From contig JAEOSR010000051.1 in assembly GCA_016840285.1 (NCBI GenBank), forward strand, positions 1 through 64,000: 64,000 nt of DNA. Reading direction: 5' to 3'. Made by a program: the position numbers and the translations under genes. How positions within the stretch are numbered: position 1 is the stretch's first letter; every line of letters starts with the position of its first letter. The notes beneath the pieces are model-generated. The model was not told where the DNA came from. It ran no database searches and saw only the letters and a program-made list of their open reading frames with translations. This stretch comes from Candidatus Hodarchaeota archaeon (lineage in GTDB: Archaea > Asgardarchaeota > Heimdallarchaeia > Hodarchaeales > Hodarchaeaceae). Positions 26,547 to 34,774 of this stretch are shown piece after piece.

Positions 26547-26798
26547 TTATTTTTGATAATCTTGGAGCATTTCTATTAGCTTGTCCGTAGGAAGATATTT
26601 ACCAGAGAGAATTACCTTTCCATTTATTACTAGTGCAGGTGTTGATGTAATTCCTCGTTCAATATATTCTTCAATGTTCGTAATATACCGAATTTCTGCA
26701 TCATTCCACCCCAATTTTTCTAGGGCTTCTTCAGCATTAGTTTTCAGGGCTTTACACTTTGAACAGCCAGGACCAAATACTTCAACTATTCTTGACAC
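26547..26798 (-). CDS. Small thioredoxin-like redox protein (redox-active disulfide type)
   Basis: An 83-residue minimal thioredoxin-fold protein. The active site is CSKC (C12, C15) in VFGPGCSKCKALKTNAEEAL, the cis-proline is in ITSTPALVINGKVILSGKYLP, and a final helix follows. This compact form, often annotated as 'redox-active disulfide protein 2', is commonly next to ArsP/DUF318 permease genes. GTG start at 26798 with a perfect AGGAGG-type ribosome site. Third gene of the operon permease-ACR3-Trx-CSC protein. It may reduce arsenate-related disulfides or deliver metal to the permease; the substrate is not shown. Confidence 0.85.
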   Translation of the reverse strand: MSRIVEVFGPGCSKCKALKTNAEEALEKLGWNDAEIRYITNIEEYIERGITSTPALVINGKVILSGKYLPTDKLIEMLQDYQK

Positions 26799-26855
26799 GA
26801 TTTCTAGGCCTCCTATTCTTATGTATTTACATAATTAAATCTCATCTGTTTAAAT

Positions 26856-27911
26856 TCATTTATCTCCATCCGCGTCATTCTCGCTCGGTTTCCAAAAACC
26901 ACGCTTATTAAGATATTTACTTAAGTAAACTAGGCTTAACATTATTGGTACTTCCCAAAATAGACCCATTGTTGTTCCTAAGGCTGCCATTGACCCCACT
27001 CCAAATATTGCTACTGCTGTTGCAATAGCAATTTCGAAATGACTTGATGACCCAATGATTATTGTGATTACAGCTTCACGATATTTTAGACTCAATAGCT
27101 TAGTTGTCAAAAGATTGTAACCCACAACTAATGTAAAACCAAGTAATAAAGGAATCGAGATAAGTATTAATTTATCGGGATTATTCAACAAAACTTCTCC
27201 ATTTAGAGAGAATAGAATGATTAGGGTACAAAGTAGAGCAAGAATAGCAATTTTTCCGATAAAAGGACGATAATCTTGAGTAAACCAAGTTTCACCTTTT
27301 GTTTGAATTATTACTTTTTTAGAAATTGTTCCTAAAGAAAGTGGTAACCCAATAAATAGTAAGGCTGATAGTAATAGAAGAACCCAATCAATTGTAATAT
27401 TTGCAATCCCAGTTAATAGTGCTACTAAAGGTGCATAAAAGAACATTATGGTCATCGTGTTTAGGCTGGTTGTGATAACATTTTGCTCTTGATTTCCTTT
27501 AGCCATTGACCCCCAAACTAGAACCATAGCTGTACATGGACTAGCCGTTAATAAAATTACTGCAACAATTAATTGTGGATTATCTTGAAGAAAGAAGGTG
27601 GCTAGAAAAACGCCAATTAATGGTGCAACAATCCAATTTGATATTAATGTGAGTATAATTGGTTTAGGTTGCTTTGTTAGCTTTCTTATTTCAGAGCTTT
27701 GAAGATTTAACATTGCTGGATACATCATTAAAAATAAGCAGATTCCAATTGGAATCGAAATATTCGCGATTTGCCAGGCATTAATTGTTTGGCCTATAAT
27801 TGGCACTGTTTGGGAAATGATAATTCCGATAATCATGCATAAAGCAACCCACAGGGCTAAATATTTTTCAAAATAACTAATTTTCTTTGTGAATCTTTTT
27901 GTTTCACTCAT
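26856..27911 (-). CDS. acr3: ACR3-type arsenite exporter
   Basis: Integral membrane arsenite (As(III)) efflux protein with about ten hydrophobic segments. Family hallmarks are YFEKYLALWVALCMIIG at the start, IPIGICLFLMMYPAMLNL, ILLTASPCTAMVLVWGSMAKG with the conserved cysteine in TM4, and the later PLLLGFTLVVGYNL. The conserved Cys in SPCTAMVLVW is the residue expected to bind As(III). Start: ATG 27911 (MSETKRF) has AAAGGA nine bases upstream; ATG 27929 is an alternative. It lies 34 bases after the permease gene in the same operon, under divergent ArsR control. Confidence 0.9.
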   Translation of the reverse strand: MSETKRFTKKISYFEKYLALWVALCMIIGIIISQTVPIIGQTINAWQIANISIPIGICLFLMMYPAMLNLQSSEIRKLTKQPKPIILTLISNWIVAPLIGVFLATFFLQDNPQLIVAVILLTASPCTAMVLVWGSMAKGNQEQNVITTSLNTMTIMFFYAPLVALLTGIANITIDWVLLLLSALLFIGLPLSLGTISKKVIIQTKGETWFTQDYRPFIGKIAILALLCTLIILFSLNGEVLLNNPDKLILISIPLLLGFTLVVGYNLLTTKLLSLKYREAVITIIIGSSSHFEIAIATAVAIFGVGSMAALGTTMGLFWEVPIMLSLVYLSKYLNKRGFWKPSENDADGDK

Positions 27912-27945
27912 TGAATCCATTCCTTTCATTTCTAATCAATTAAAG

Positions 27946-29286
27946 TTACCATAAGCTTATGCCTTGACCGAGGAGAATACCAAAGATTAATCCTGCAATT
28001 ACTGAAAAAATCGTTACCAGGCCCACAAAAACAGTATTCTTCTTATCACCAAGGAATTTTCGGGTTAATAGAATACTTTGAATTGATAACTCTGGATCTG
28101 CTAACAGATCTGCTAATAGAGGTCCTCTAGCCATTCCAAGTTCTAAGAAAATTTTTGCAATAGGGACCTCCATTAGTGTGGAGAAGTACATAAACACTCC
28201 GAATAGAACAGCGATCAGATTAGCGGCAACTGTATTGTGTCCGACCAGAGCTGCAATCAAATCATTCGGGATAAAGAATTTTACGAACCCAGCTACCGTG
28301 ACACCAATGATTATTAAAGGAAAGATTGATTTGAAGAAGAACCAAGTTTCCATGAGCCATGATCTGATATCTTCAGACTTGAATCTCTTGAGAATGAATA
28401 TAATTAACCCAATGGTAACAATACTAGTAAGAAAGATTTTAGCTATCATGTTCATAAAGTTCGGATTTAGTATTATATCAAAAATCATCAAATCTTCTGT
28501 AAAGTATTGAATTTGAGATGTTCCCGTCATTAAAATGAATATCAGCCATAAAAAGAGAAGTAATTCATCATTGGGGATTTTATATGTCATTATTAATAGG
28601 GTACATAAACCTAAGAGAAATATAATTGTTTGGATTACAGCAGGAGTTTGAAACAAGGTTTTGATCTTTGGAATCTTAGATAAAACCAAAGTGTCAATCA
28701 TGTAATTATCTAAGATTGCCAATAAAATTGAGAAAATCCCCAGAAGTATCATTAAGATAATAACTGATCTATTCACAAATGTTTCTTGATCATATGATTG
28801 GTACATCATATCTTGATTCCTAGAATTTTGTTCTGTTTCACTTCGGAATGTTTTTGCCATGATTAAACCGATTATAATAGCAAAAATAATTGCTAAAAAA
28901 CCCCTAGCTATTGCGATGTCTAAACCGATAAGTGTCCCTGTGTAGGTCAAAGCTAAAACATTAATTACAGGTGCAACGAATAAAAAAGTGCTTGCGAGGC
29001 CTAATCCAGCTCCCCTTTTCCAAATACTTACAAAAAGGGGTAGTACTGTGCAGCTACACACAGCAAGAAGAAATCCAGCAGTGGTTGCCATTGGATAAGC
29101 ATTTTTAGAATTAGCATCTTTTCCCATATATCGGATGATCATATCCTTAGGGATAAAATAAGCCATCGCTCCTGCAATAAAAAACGCTGGAATAAGACAT
29201 AATAACACATGAAGCGAAAGATAATCGAAAAGAGTCAAAGCTGCGCTTTCTAAAGCTCCTTGAAGAATTTCAACAAAATTCGCCAT
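27946..29286 (-). CDS. ArsP/DUF318-family permease
   Basis: Multi-pass membrane permease of the ArsP/SO_0444 family, which exports organoarsenicals or other toxic metal species. The N-terminal half has GAMAYFIPKDMIIRYMG and GFLLAVCSCTVLPLFVSIW; the CSC in the fourth segment is the expected metal-contacting motif. The second half repeats the pattern (IPNDLIAALVGHNTVAANL; STLMEVPIAKIFLELGM), consistent with an internal duplication. A charged loop of ~35 residues follows the first half. First gene of the minus-strand operon, starting 140 bases from the divergent ArsR gene. Trivalent organoarsenicals are a good guess; Cu or Zn export is the alternative. Confidence 0.87.
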   Translation of the reverse strand: MANFVEILQGALESAALTLFDYLSLHVLLCLIPAFFIAGAMAYFIPKDMIIRYMGKDANSKNAYPMATTAGFLLAVCSCTVLPLFVSIWKRGAGLGLASTFLFVAPVINVLALTYTGTLIGLDIAIARGFLAIIFAIIIGLIMAKTFRSETEQNSRNQDMMYQSYDQETFVNRSVIILMILLGIFSILLAILDNYMIDTLVLSKIPKIKTLFQTPAVIQTIIFLLGLCTLLIMTYKIPNDELLLFLWLIFILMTGTSQIQYFTEDLMIFDIILNPNFMNMIAKIFLTSIVTIGLIIFILKRFKSEDIRSWLMETWFFFKSIFPLIIIGVTVAGFVKFFIPNDLIAALVGHNTVAANLIAVLFGVFMYFSTLMEVPIAKIFLELGMARGPLLADLLADPELSIQSILLTRKFLGDKKNTVFVGLVTIFSVIAGLIFGILLGQGISLW

Positions 29287-29328
29287 CTACATGCCTTCAT
29301 TCTTTAGGGACAATTGTATAAGGAGCAA

Positions 29329-29366
29329 CATATCGAAATTTTTAAATATGTCGATCTATCGATATG
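29329..29366. promoter_or_regulatory. Operator/promoter region of the divergent arsenic genes
   Basis: Perfect inverted repeat CATATCGA (29329-29336) and TCGATATG (29359-29366), with a second internal TCGAT/ATCGA pair at 29351-29362. The ten bases ATCGAAATTT occur twice, at 29332-29341 and 29371-29380. The minus-strand TATA-like ATATTTAAAAAT (29337-29348) lies inside the repeat, and a plus-strand TTTATAC lies near 29380. Binding of the ArsR product here would shut off the permease operon and probably its own gene. Confidence 0.6.
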
Positions 29367-29426
29367 AATCATCGAAATTTTATACAGAAATGAATACTTA
29401 GAGGTTGAATGGAGTATTAATTAAAA

Positions 29427-29813
29427 ATGGGAGATTCAGAACTCGAAAGGAAACTTACTGAACTTCTTGATTTACAATTGGTTAAATGGGAATCTGTTCC
29501 AACAAGAATTATTGAACTGAAACGGATTAAAGATACTATTGCTTACTCAAGGAGACACAATAAGTTCAAGGAGGGCCAAAAATTAGTGAAAGCGTTAAAT
29601 CATCCTATGAGACTTGAGATACTCATCTCAATAAATGAGGGAGCGTCGTGTTCTTGTGAACTTGAGTTTATCACAGGCTTAGCTCAAGCTACAGTTTCGC
29701 ACCATTTAACTTTATTGGAAGATGCTGGATTGATTTCACGAGACCGGAAAGGCAAATGGACACTTCTAAAATCAGAAAAAAATTTTATTCTTGAAACCCT
29801 TTTTAATCTGTAA
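29427..29813 (+). CDS. arsR: ArsR-family regulator of the arsenic operon
   Basis: A 128-residue ArsR-type repressor. After an unusual 45-residue N-terminal helical extension comes the winged-helix domain: LVKALNHPMRLEILISINEG, then the likely metalloid site ASCSCELEFITGLAQATVSHHL with two cysteines (SCSCEL), recognition helix and wing LISRDRKGKWTLL. The cysteine pair next to the recognition helix corresponds to the ELCVCDL position of classical ArsR. It is divergent from the permease operon with palindromic repeats in between. As(III) sensing is inferred from the neighbours. Confidence 0.88.
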   Translation: MGDSELERKLTELLDLQLVKWESVPTRIIELKRIKDTIAYSRRHNKFKEGQKLVKALNHPMRLEILISINEGASCSCELEFITGLAQATVSHHLTLLEDAGLISRDRKGKWTLLKSEKNFILETLFNL

Positions 29814-29873
29814 TCTCTCTCCTCAATCATTTTAGAGTTAAAAGTATAGAAAAAAGGCTCAGATGTGAGGTTT

Positions 29874-30344
29874 ATGGATTCGAGCTTAATTGTACGATAT
29901 TTTTCAACGGACGATGCACAACAATGCAGCTCTCTTATGCAAGATCACTTCAATAACCATGCAATTAATCTCCCTATCGCAGTAAGAACCCGAATATCGG
30001 AAAGTCGGACGAGTGAATATATTCGAGCAATAGCTAACGATCGTACAATCATCGTTGCTGTTCTCAACGATAAAATTATTGGTATGGGGGCCTTGAAAGA
30101 GAATGAAATCAGACACATGTATGTTGAATCCATGTATCAAAGGAAAGGGATTGGTTCAAGAATAATAAGATTTCTTGAAAGAGAAGCGTACGAAAAAGGG
30201 TTTCCATCAATTATTGTAAACTCAGTAGATCAATCAGAGGATTTCTACGTCAAAAATGGATTTTACCCACTTATTAGAACACAAATTGAACGACATGGGG
30301 CTATCCTTGAAACAATACTCCTAGAAAAATTCTTAGATAAATAA
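29874..30344 (+). CDS. GNAT-family N-acetyltransferase
   Basis: A 156-residue acetyltransferase. Strand VAVLNDKIIGMGALKENEIRHMYV leads into the acetyl-CoA loop MYQRKGIGSRIIRFLEREA (Q/RxxGxG/A), then SIIVNSVDQSEDFYVKNGF and a C-terminal strand. The acceptor is unknown. Start: GTG 29865 is in frame, but ATG 29874 follows a GTGAGG ribosome-like sequence. It lies 60 bases after arsR on the same strand and might be co-transcribed. Some GNAT proteins accompany ars genes (ArsN-type), but nothing here proves arsenical acetylation. Confidence 0.82.
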   Translation: MDSSLIVRYFSTDDAQQCSSLMQDHFNNHAINLPIAVRTRISESRTSEYIRAIANDRTIIVAVLNDKIIGMGALKENEIRHMYVESMYQRKGIGSRIIRFLEREAYEKGFPSIIVNSVDQSEDFYVKNGFYPLIRTQIERHGAILETILLEKFLDK

Positions 30345-30371
30345 TTAACGCCTCTAAAATAGGATAATCAG

Positions 30372-31775
30372 TTATTTTTTATTATTAGAAGATTCTGTCG
30401 CAAAAACTGACTTTTTTTGGGTGTTTTGGTAATCAGAGCTTACGAATAGTAAGAATGTCATACTCCCAATTATCCCTAGTATTCCTGCAAGTACAAATGT
30501 TACACCTACTCCTAGGTATTCTACACCAATTAAATTGAAAGTCGATCCTAAGAATTGATCATATAATGCCCCGCCTATTATAGGTCCTAGTACAGATCCA
30601 AAATTAAAGAGTGCTTGCACTAATCCGAATTCTTTTCCTCGGACTGCTCTCGGAATTAATTCACTCTGCATTGCTCTAAATGCAGGTTGGTAAATAGCCC
30701 ACAGAAAACGTTGTAAGGCGAAAGCAAGAATAACCGCAAATAATCCCCAATGAATTCCCAAGAAAAGATAAAGGATTCCTCTAAGTAATCCAGAAATCCA
30801 GACAATGTGTTTACGAGCCAACTTATCGCTTAGTGTCCCACCTAACGGATTTCCGGAAAGTGCTAGGATACCAACAATTCCAATGACCAAAGCGATGATT
30901 TCTGGGTCTAAAAAGTAATAATCATCAAGAAAAAGGGCAATGATTGGGAAGATCATGGCATTCCCAAACCCGTTGATTACTGCTACAAGGTAAATAGTAT
31001 AGAGACTCCTATTTCTGTAAATTTCTGAACTGGTAAATATTGTCATTAGATATTTTGGGCTTTGAATCGTTTTGCTTCCCATTTGTTTTATCGCAAGCAT
31101 AAAGCTAGAATAGATCGATAAAGACTTTTCCTCAAATTGACTCGGATCATTGACCAAAAATGCCACTATTATTGTGGCCAGAAGTCCCATAATTCCTTGA
31201 CATATGAATGTCAATCGATAAGCTAAGAGTGGAGGGAAACCAACAATTCCATCTAAACCAGCGTAAAAGATAAAGCCAATGAATGGGCCAGCTGCCATCC
31301 CTGCTTGCATAGACATAATATAATAACCTAAATTTCTACCAGTCGTGCTTTTTGTTGAGGTATCTACAATTAAAGCCTCACCAACAGGCCAAACGGCAGC
31401 AGATGCTATCCCCTGTAATGCTCTTAGTGTTAGCAAAGAAAAGAAATCAAAAGCAAGACCAAATCCAAACAATAAAAATGTGTATAAACCCATACCAACC
31501 AGAATAATGGGTTTCCGACCAGAAGCATCCGATAAATCACCATATGCAGGAGCTAGTAGAAATCTCGTGAACATAAAAGCAGAAGTCATTATCCCAATTT
31601 GGAAAGCTATCCCAACAGGGAAACCCAGAAAGTTAAATTCAAATAACACTTCTTTAGCATAGAGAGGAAAAAATGGTAAAATAACTCCAAACCCTGTTAC
31701 CACAACAAATGAGGCCAGACATAGCGCGATAAGATTATTAGTTGGACTGAATTTCTTCACAGCCACATTTAACAC
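30372..31775 (-). CDS. Major facilitator superfamily transporter
   Basis: A 467-residue, twelve-helix MFS protein. The loop 2-3 motif is RFLLAPAYGDLSDASGRKPIILVGM (G...D..GRK.), and a second copy after helix 8 reads GNPLGGTLSDKLARKHIVWI. AGMAAGPFIGF in helix 5 resembles the drug/proton antiporter motif C, suggesting efflux of a hydrophobic or metabolite substrate. GTG start overlapping the stop of the upstream HAD gene by seven bases, so the two are translationally coupled. Substrate unknown. Confidence 0.88.
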   Translation of the reverse strand: MLNVAVKKFSPTNNLIALCLASFVVVTGFGVILPFFPLYAKEVLFEFNFLGFPVGIAFQIGIMTSAFMFTRFLLAPAYGDLSDASGRKPIILVGMGLYTFLLFGFGLAFDFFSLLTLRALQGIASAAVWPVGEALIVDTSTKSTTGRNLGYYIMSMQAGMAAGPFIGFIFYAGLDGIVGFPPLLAYRLTFICQGIMGLLATIIVAFLVNDPSQFEEKSLSIYSSFMLAIKQMGSKTIQSPKYLMTIFTSSEIYRNRSLYTIYLVAVINGFGNAMIFPIIALFLDDYYFLDPEIIALVIGIVGILALSGNPLGGTLSDKLARKHIVWISGLLRGILYLFLGIHWGLFAVILAFALQRFLWAIYQPAFRAMQSELIPRAVRGKEFGLVQALFNFGSVLGPIIGGALYDQFLGSTFNLIGVEYLGVGVTFVLAGILGIIGSMTFLLFVSSDYQNTQKKSVFATESSNNKK

Positions 31776-32422
31776 TTTCCAAGTAAAATTGACTCAAAAT
31801 TCGACCAATCAGTTAAAATAGCATAAGGAGGACTTGGGAATAAAGTTTGATCTATATTTCGGGAATTAAACCAGATAAATCTAATATTTGCTTTGTCCGC
31901 GGCTAATGCATCAATATAAGAATCGCCTACATATATTGTATTTCCTTTTGTGATCTGTTTATTATGAAATCCTTCAATTATGGATAAAAGCCCCTCGGGA
32001 TTAGGTTTAGGACGGTTGAAGTCATCTCTGGTCAGAATTTTGAACTCCTTTAAAAAATTAAATTTTGGATTGGCTAAGTAGAGTTCAATTGTTGGCTTTG
32101 AATTATTCGTATAGATTACCGAATGAAAACTATACTTCTTAATTAGTAAAGGTATTTTATCTGCTCCTGGTATTACTGTTGCAGTTTTGGTTGCTTCTCT
32201 TTCGGCTTCATCTATTCTTCGATAACCTTCAGTGAATTTATCTGGGTGATGATGTTTCAATTTTTTCAATAATTCGAGAATTGGTGTTTTAGATACGATT
32301 TCATCTAGAAGAGGAGGCGAAAAAAGCTCAGCGATTTGGTAGCGGATTTCAGAATAATTAATATTTGAATGAAGTAAGGTATCATCTAAATCGAAAATTA
32401 GTAATCTTGTCTTCTTATGCAT
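31769..32422 (-). CDS. HAD-superfamily phosphatase
   Basis: HAD hydrolase of 217 residues. Motif I is IFDLDDTLLHSN (residues 9-20), motif II is VIYTNNSKPT, motif III lysine in RPKPNPEGL, and motif IV YVGDSYIDALAADKA. A helical cap lies between I and II, as in phosphoglycolate phosphatase-like enzymes. It is overlapped by, and coupled to, the MFS transporter gene, so the phosphatase may prepare or recycle the transported metabolite. The GH4 gene lies 66 bases upstream on the same strand and may belong to the same transcript. Substrate unknown. Confidence 0.88.
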   Translation of the reverse strand: MHKKTRLLIFDLDDTLLHSNINYSEIRYQIAELFSPPLLDEIVSKTPILELLKKLKHHHPDKFTEGYRRIDEAEREATKTATVIPGADKIPLLIKKYSFHSVIYTNNSKPTIELYLANPKFNFLKEFKILTRDDFNRPKPNPEGLLSIIEGFHNKQITKGNTIYVGDSYIDALAADKANIRFIWFNSRNIDQTLFPSPPYAILTDWSNFESILLGKC

Positions 32423-32488
32423 GTAATAGCCTCAAAACTTCGCGATGCGCTTCAATGAACGAAAGTTAAAAGCAATTTTCTCAGATCC

Positions 32489-33859
32489 CTAAGGAAAAAA
32501 TTGAGGTAAATATTTCTTATGGGTTTGAATGTATTCCTCAAGCAATTTTTCTGCCAATTGGAAATTGTCAACCATCAAAACAAACGCCTGAAGAGCTGTT
32601 TCACGATCTCCTTCTATTGAGGCTTTCGTAATTAGTTTGGCAATTGATATTTCACGCTGACATAATGCAGCTATTCCTTCTGGTAATGCTCCCATTCGTA
32701 AACCTGATACATTCGTTCTATTGAGAATTACAGGTACTTCAACAACCGCATCATCAGGTAAATTACTAATAGCACCATTATTGGTAATATTTAAGGCAGG
32801 TTCGTATGAGTTAGAATTAGAATATATCCCAGCAATAATCTCCTCACCCCGATCGAATGGATTCGGCATTAAATGAGCAAGAGATCGTTTTGCACTGGCC
32901 ATTTCTTGGATTTGTTGCCACATTTGATCTCTTTTTCTTTCACCCCGTTTAAAATCATAAAGGGCAATATTATAGCGAGACCAATTTTCTTTTCTATAAG
33001 TGAAAGGGAGGTATTCGCATAAATGGCAATCCCCAGGAATGGGAAGAAGACCGAACGTTCTAAACACATCTTGAGTGAGAGGTTCAAATGTAGAAGGAAG
33101 TTTGAGAATTTCTTTTCTAACTAATGGGTAAAGATCTTCACCTGTGTCTTGGCGTCGAATGTCAAGACACCAAGTGAAATGATTCAATCCAGCTGCAAGA
33201 AGATTATACTCTAGGACTGCTTTAACAGTGAAAAATCCTTGTTTTTCAAAGCTCTCGTCAGTCCATTCATAAACCCAATCCAAATGTTCATTAATTCCAA
33301 GATCTTCAGCTAATATACGTCCGACAATGGAATATCCGTGCCAAAGTTGATGACAATAACTCACACACTTTAAATTGGCATAATTCGCAGCGTACTGAAT
33401 ACGTGGGACTGGATTCGTAAAATTAATTAACCAAGAGTCTGGTGCAAGATCATGAATGTCATATAGAATTGGCATGATAAAAGCTAATCCTCGTGCTGTA
33501 TGTCCAAAACTGCCTGGGCCGCCATTTTCAGCATAATGCCAGATCCCATGTTTTAGTCCAATTTCATGATCTTTCATCCACGTTTCCTCCCTATCTACTG
33601 CGACAGAGAGGATAACAAAATCAGCATCAGTTAAAACCTTCTTTCGATCTGTGGTTGAAAGAACAAGCATATTTGAATTCCATTCTTCATTCATACGATT
33701 CGCTAATGCAGTGACTAATTCTAAATTACCTTCATTAATATCAACAAGAGCTAAAGTCGAATCTTTCAGGGCTTCATGTTGCATAATTCCTACAAGGTTT
33801 TCTAAACCAAAACTAGCACTACCTGCACCTATAATAACAATCTTTGGGCCATCCACCAT
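32489..33859 (-). CDS. Glycoside hydrolase family 4 enzyme (NAD+/Mn2+-dependent glycosidase)
   Basis: GH4 enzymes cleave alpha- or beta-glycosides by NAD-mediated oxidation at C3, followed by elimination. Visible are the N-terminal NAD site KIVIIGAGSASFGLENLVG, VDINEGNLELV, NFTNPVPRIQYA (Asn that binds substrate) and CVSYCHQLWHG with Cys and His as Mn2+ ligands. The AENGGPGSFGHTARGLAF stretch is like alpha-galactosidase/alpha-glucuronidase members rather than 6-phospho-glucosidases. Length 456 is normal. An inverted repeat lies just upstream. Probably in one unit with the HAD and MFS genes. Substrate specificity is not determinable here. Confidence 0.88.
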   Translation of the reverse strand: MVDGPKIVIIGAGSASFGLENLVGIMQHEALKDSTLALVDINEGNLELVTALANRMNEEWNSNMLVLSTTDRKKVLTDADFVILSVAVDREETWMKDHEIGLKHGIWHYAENGGPGSFGHTARGLAFIMPILYDIHDLAPDSWLINFTNPVPRIQYAANYANLKCVSYCHQLWHGYSIVGRILAEDLGINEHLDWVYEWTDESFEKQGFFTVKAVLEYNLLAAGLNHFTWCLDIRRQDTGEDLYPLVRKEILKLPSTFEPLTQDVFRTFGLLPIPGDCHLCEYLPFTYRKENWSRYNIALYDFKRGERKRDQMWQQIQEMASAKRSLAHLMPNPFDRGEEIIAGIYSNSNSYEPALNITNNGAISNLPDDAVVEVPVILNRTNVSGLRMGALPEGIAALCQREISIAKLITKASIEGDRETALQAFVLMVDNFQLAEKLLEEYIQTHKKYLPQFFP

Positions 33860-33874
33860 TCATATAACACCTAC

Positions 33875-33901
33875 TATTCGTTAATTGATATAGTACGAAT
33901 A
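33875..33901. promoter_or_regulatory. Inverted repeat upstream of the GH4 gene
   Basis: TATTCGT (33875-33881) and ACGAATA (33895-33901) form a perfect seven-base inverted repeat with a 13-base spacer, 16-42 bases before the GH4 start codon and overlapping the expected promoter. A dimeric repressor site is plausible; no regulator gene is adjacent. Confidence 0.4.
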
Positions 33902-34026
33902 ACAAGAAAGCATTGGTATTATTCAATTCATATTTCTATGGTAATGTTCAAATCACAAAACTCGTTAATCCAGAGGAAATTACGACTTAAATCGAGATAA
34001 ATGTAAGTACAAAGAACTTAAAATCC

Positions 34027-34034
34027 TTTATAAA
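34027..34034 (+). promoter_or_regulatory. TATA box implying a leaderless transcript
   Basis: TTTATAAA is centred about 26 bases before the TTG at 34056, so the predicted transcript start coincides with the start codon. This favours leaderless translation of the LysE-like gene. Confidence 0.4.
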
Positions 34035-34055
34035 ACAATAGGGGTATATACTGAA

Positions 34056-34763
34056 TTGAACAGTGTTTTAGAGACATGGATTTTTGTTTCATTTTTAGGC
34101 TTCACATTAGCTGCTCCCCTTGGACCAATAAATGCTGAAGTGATTAAACAGGCGTTGGATAAGACTGTTAGTGAGAAGCTTGCTTGGGGATCAGCATTGT
34201 TAACAGGAATAGGTGCAATGACAGGAGATTTCCTTATTGCTTCCTTAGCATTAACCGTTGGTGGAGAAATATTAATGGATGTCTTTTCAAATCCAGTTAT
34301 CAGATTTTTATTATTCTCTGTAAATATAATAATTCTGGGTTTTTTAGCTGTTTCTGCACTAATTACAAAACCAATTCCTCTTGAAGATCACCCAAATACT
34401 CAAAATAAATCCTTACACTTAAGTTATTTACGATTGGCTAGACAACATATAACTGGGTTTTCAATAGTTGTTACTTCCCCGTGGACTTATCTTTGGTGGG
34501 TGTCTGTCGGGACTTTAATCCTATTTAGCGATTTTAACATACCTGATCCCTTTTTTCGATTAGGAATTATTCTCATGTTTTTAACAGGAGTATTAGTATG
34601 GCAACTGTTTTTTACAACATTACTTGCGATTATAGGACGATTACCTAATCCAAAGCTCTTTATATGGGTACAAAGAGGAACAGCTATCATTTTATTTGGT
34701 TTTGCGGCTTTAATGGTTAATGAGGCTATACAATCCTTCCTAGATATTATCGATCCAGACTGA
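34056..34763 (+). CDS. LysE/RhtB-family exporter-like membrane protein
   Basis: A 235-residue, six-helix transporter resembling amino-acid exporters. The N-terminal LGFTLAAPLGPINAEVIKQAL has the conserved GP(I/V)...V/A..AL pattern, followed by a hydrophobic stretch with GAMTGDFLIASLAL (GD motif). After a polar loop, FSIVVTSPWTYLWWVSVG corresponds to the family's NP..WW segment. Likely exports an amino acid or related metabolite. TTG start at 34056, with a TATA box placed for leaderless transcription. It is alone between two minus-strand units. Confidence 0.8.
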   Translation: MNSVLETWIFVSFLGFTLAAPLGPINAEVIKQALDKTVSEKLAWGSALLTGIGAMTGDFLIASLALTVGGEILMDVFSNPVIRFLLFSVNIIILGFLAVSALITKPIPLEDHPNTQNKSLHLSYLRLARQHITGFSIVVTSPWTYLWWVSVGTLILFSDFNIPDPFFRLGIILMFLTGVLVWQLFFTTLLAIIGRLPNPKLFIWVQRGTAIILFGFAALMVNEAIQSFLDIIDPD

Positions 34764-34774
34764 TCGGGACATAC

